From contig DFJP01000018.1 in assembly GCA_002373085.1 (NCBI GenBank), forward strand, positions 1-6,967: DNA of 6,967 nucleotides, in the 5' to 3' direction. The translations under genes were made by a program, and so were the position numbers. Under the pieces are notes generated by a model. The model had not been told where the DNA came from. It saw only the letters and a program-made list of their open reading frames with translations, and did no database searches. The stretch is from Caryophanales bacterium UBA3668. Lineage in GTDB: Bacteria; Bacillota_I; Bacilli_A; RFN20; CAG-826. The number at the start of each line of letters is the position of its first letter. Positions within the stretch are counted from its first letter, which is position 1. Below, piece by piece: positions 6,445 through 6,967 of this stretch.

Positions 6445-6967
6445 ATGAACTTCAGAGAAGTTAAAAAGACAAAAATTGCTTACTATAAAGACGAACTTCG
6501 TGATGATTTTAATGAAGTTGGTTTATCTCGTCCTCCTGTACCAGAAGGATATAAATATAAAAGAACCAATTTCTTTAATAACATCATCTCAGGTATTTTC
6601 TATCATGGAATTGCTAAACCAATATTTGCGCTTTTCTGTATATTCCATGGAATACGTATCAAAAATAGAAAGAATTTAAAAGCTATTAAAGGTCAAGGAG
6701 CTTTCTTTTATTCTAACCATGTCTCTATTAGTGATGTATTTAAATTCCAAACATTAGTGTTCTTCTTTGCTAGAAGAATTAATATCCTTGGATATAGTGA
6801 TTCATTAAGCATGCCGATAGTGAGAAATCTTACTAGAGCGTTAGGCTATCTCCCCCTTCCTTTAAAAGGAGATCTTAAAAACGCAATTGCTTTAATGGAT
6901 GCGATGGAATTTTATATCAAAAAGAAACAGCATATTCTCATCTATCCAGAAGCTCATATTTGGCCAT
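6445..6967 (+). CDS. PlsC-type lysophospholipid acyltransferase, 3' end missing
   Basis: An open frame runs from ATG 6445 to the window end (174 residues visible). A hydrophobic stretch at about 48-70 precedes motif I, SNHVSISD at 90-97, which holds the NHx4D catalytic pair (His92, Asp97). Motif III is YPEAH at 167-171, in place of the usual FPEGT but at the expected distance. The glycerophosphate-binding motif II region (about 128-145, with GYLPLPLKGD) is less conserved. Family members transfer an acyl group to lysophosphatidic acid or similar acceptors at the inner membrane leaflet. The long N-terminal extension before motif I (about 90 residues) is larger than in a minimal PlsC. The gene begins 2 nt after the glycosyltransferase stop with no visible ribosome site, so it is probably translationally coupled and in the same operon. 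The acyltransferase class is secure; the exact acceptor is not. Confidence 0.85.
   Translation, partial: MNFREVKKTKIAYYKDELRDDFNEVGLSRPPVPEGYKYKRTNFFNNIISGIFYHGIAKPIFALFCIFHGIRIKNRKNLKAIKGQGAFFYSNHVSISDVFKFQTLVFFFARRINILGYSDSLSMPIVRNLTRALGYLPLPLKGDLKNAIALMDAMEFYIKKKQHILIYPEAHIWP

Noticed and set aside
6476..6679. 67-codon + strand open frame near the right end
   Set aside because: It is out of frame inside the acyltransferase, which has clear motifs in the other frame.
1..6967. TGA read as tryptophan, as in mycoplasmas
   Set aside because: Tryptophan codons are TGG throughout and none of the genes needs read-through of TGA.
1..6967. tRNA, rRNA, CRISPR arrays or insertion sequences
   Set aside because: No spaced direct repeats, transposase-like protein, tRNA-like cloverleaf or rRNA-like stretch was seen; nearly all of the window is coding.

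Overview
The window is AT-rich (about one third G+C by eye) and every gene lies on the + strand. All four visible stop codons are TAA and tryptophan is read from TGG, so the standard code applies and this is not a TGA=Trp mycoplasma. The A/T-loaded codons, short gaps, one strong AAAGGAG ribosome site and several starts without one suggest a low-GC Firmicute, perhaps a gut Bacilli/Mollicutes-related lineage. That placement is inference from style only.

Left part (1-4327): a pair of adjacent genes for proteins I cannot name. The first is cut by the window start. The second is a 1165-residue protein with one N-terminal membrane or signal segment, followed by more than 1000 residues of alternating beta-strand and amphipathic-helix blocks. 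By eye these blocks recur at a spacing of about 310-320 residues. The end of the first protein carries a similar block, so the two may be related and exported together. The pair is tightly coupled: 1 nt apart, with the second gene's ribosome site inside the first.

Junction (4328-4410): two inverted repeats. The second is a perfect 12-bp stem followed by a T-rich run that ends exactly at the next start codon.

Right part (4411-6967): three envelope/lipid genes. They encode a six-helix PAP2-type phosphatase, a membrane-bound processive GT2 glycosyltransferase with a complete motif set, and the first 174 residues of a PlsC-type acyltransferase cut by the window end. The glycosyltransferase has a good extended -10 promoter placed so close to its start that the mRNA should be almost leaderless.

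Together the acyltransferase, phosphatase and glycosyltransferase could make phosphatidic acid, then diacylglycerol, then a glycolipid, though the real substrates cannot be read from the sequence. The repeated exported proteins upstream may share this envelope theme, but no functional link is shown. The most novel item is the repeat-built giant protein and its partner. The most testable items are the two junction structures.
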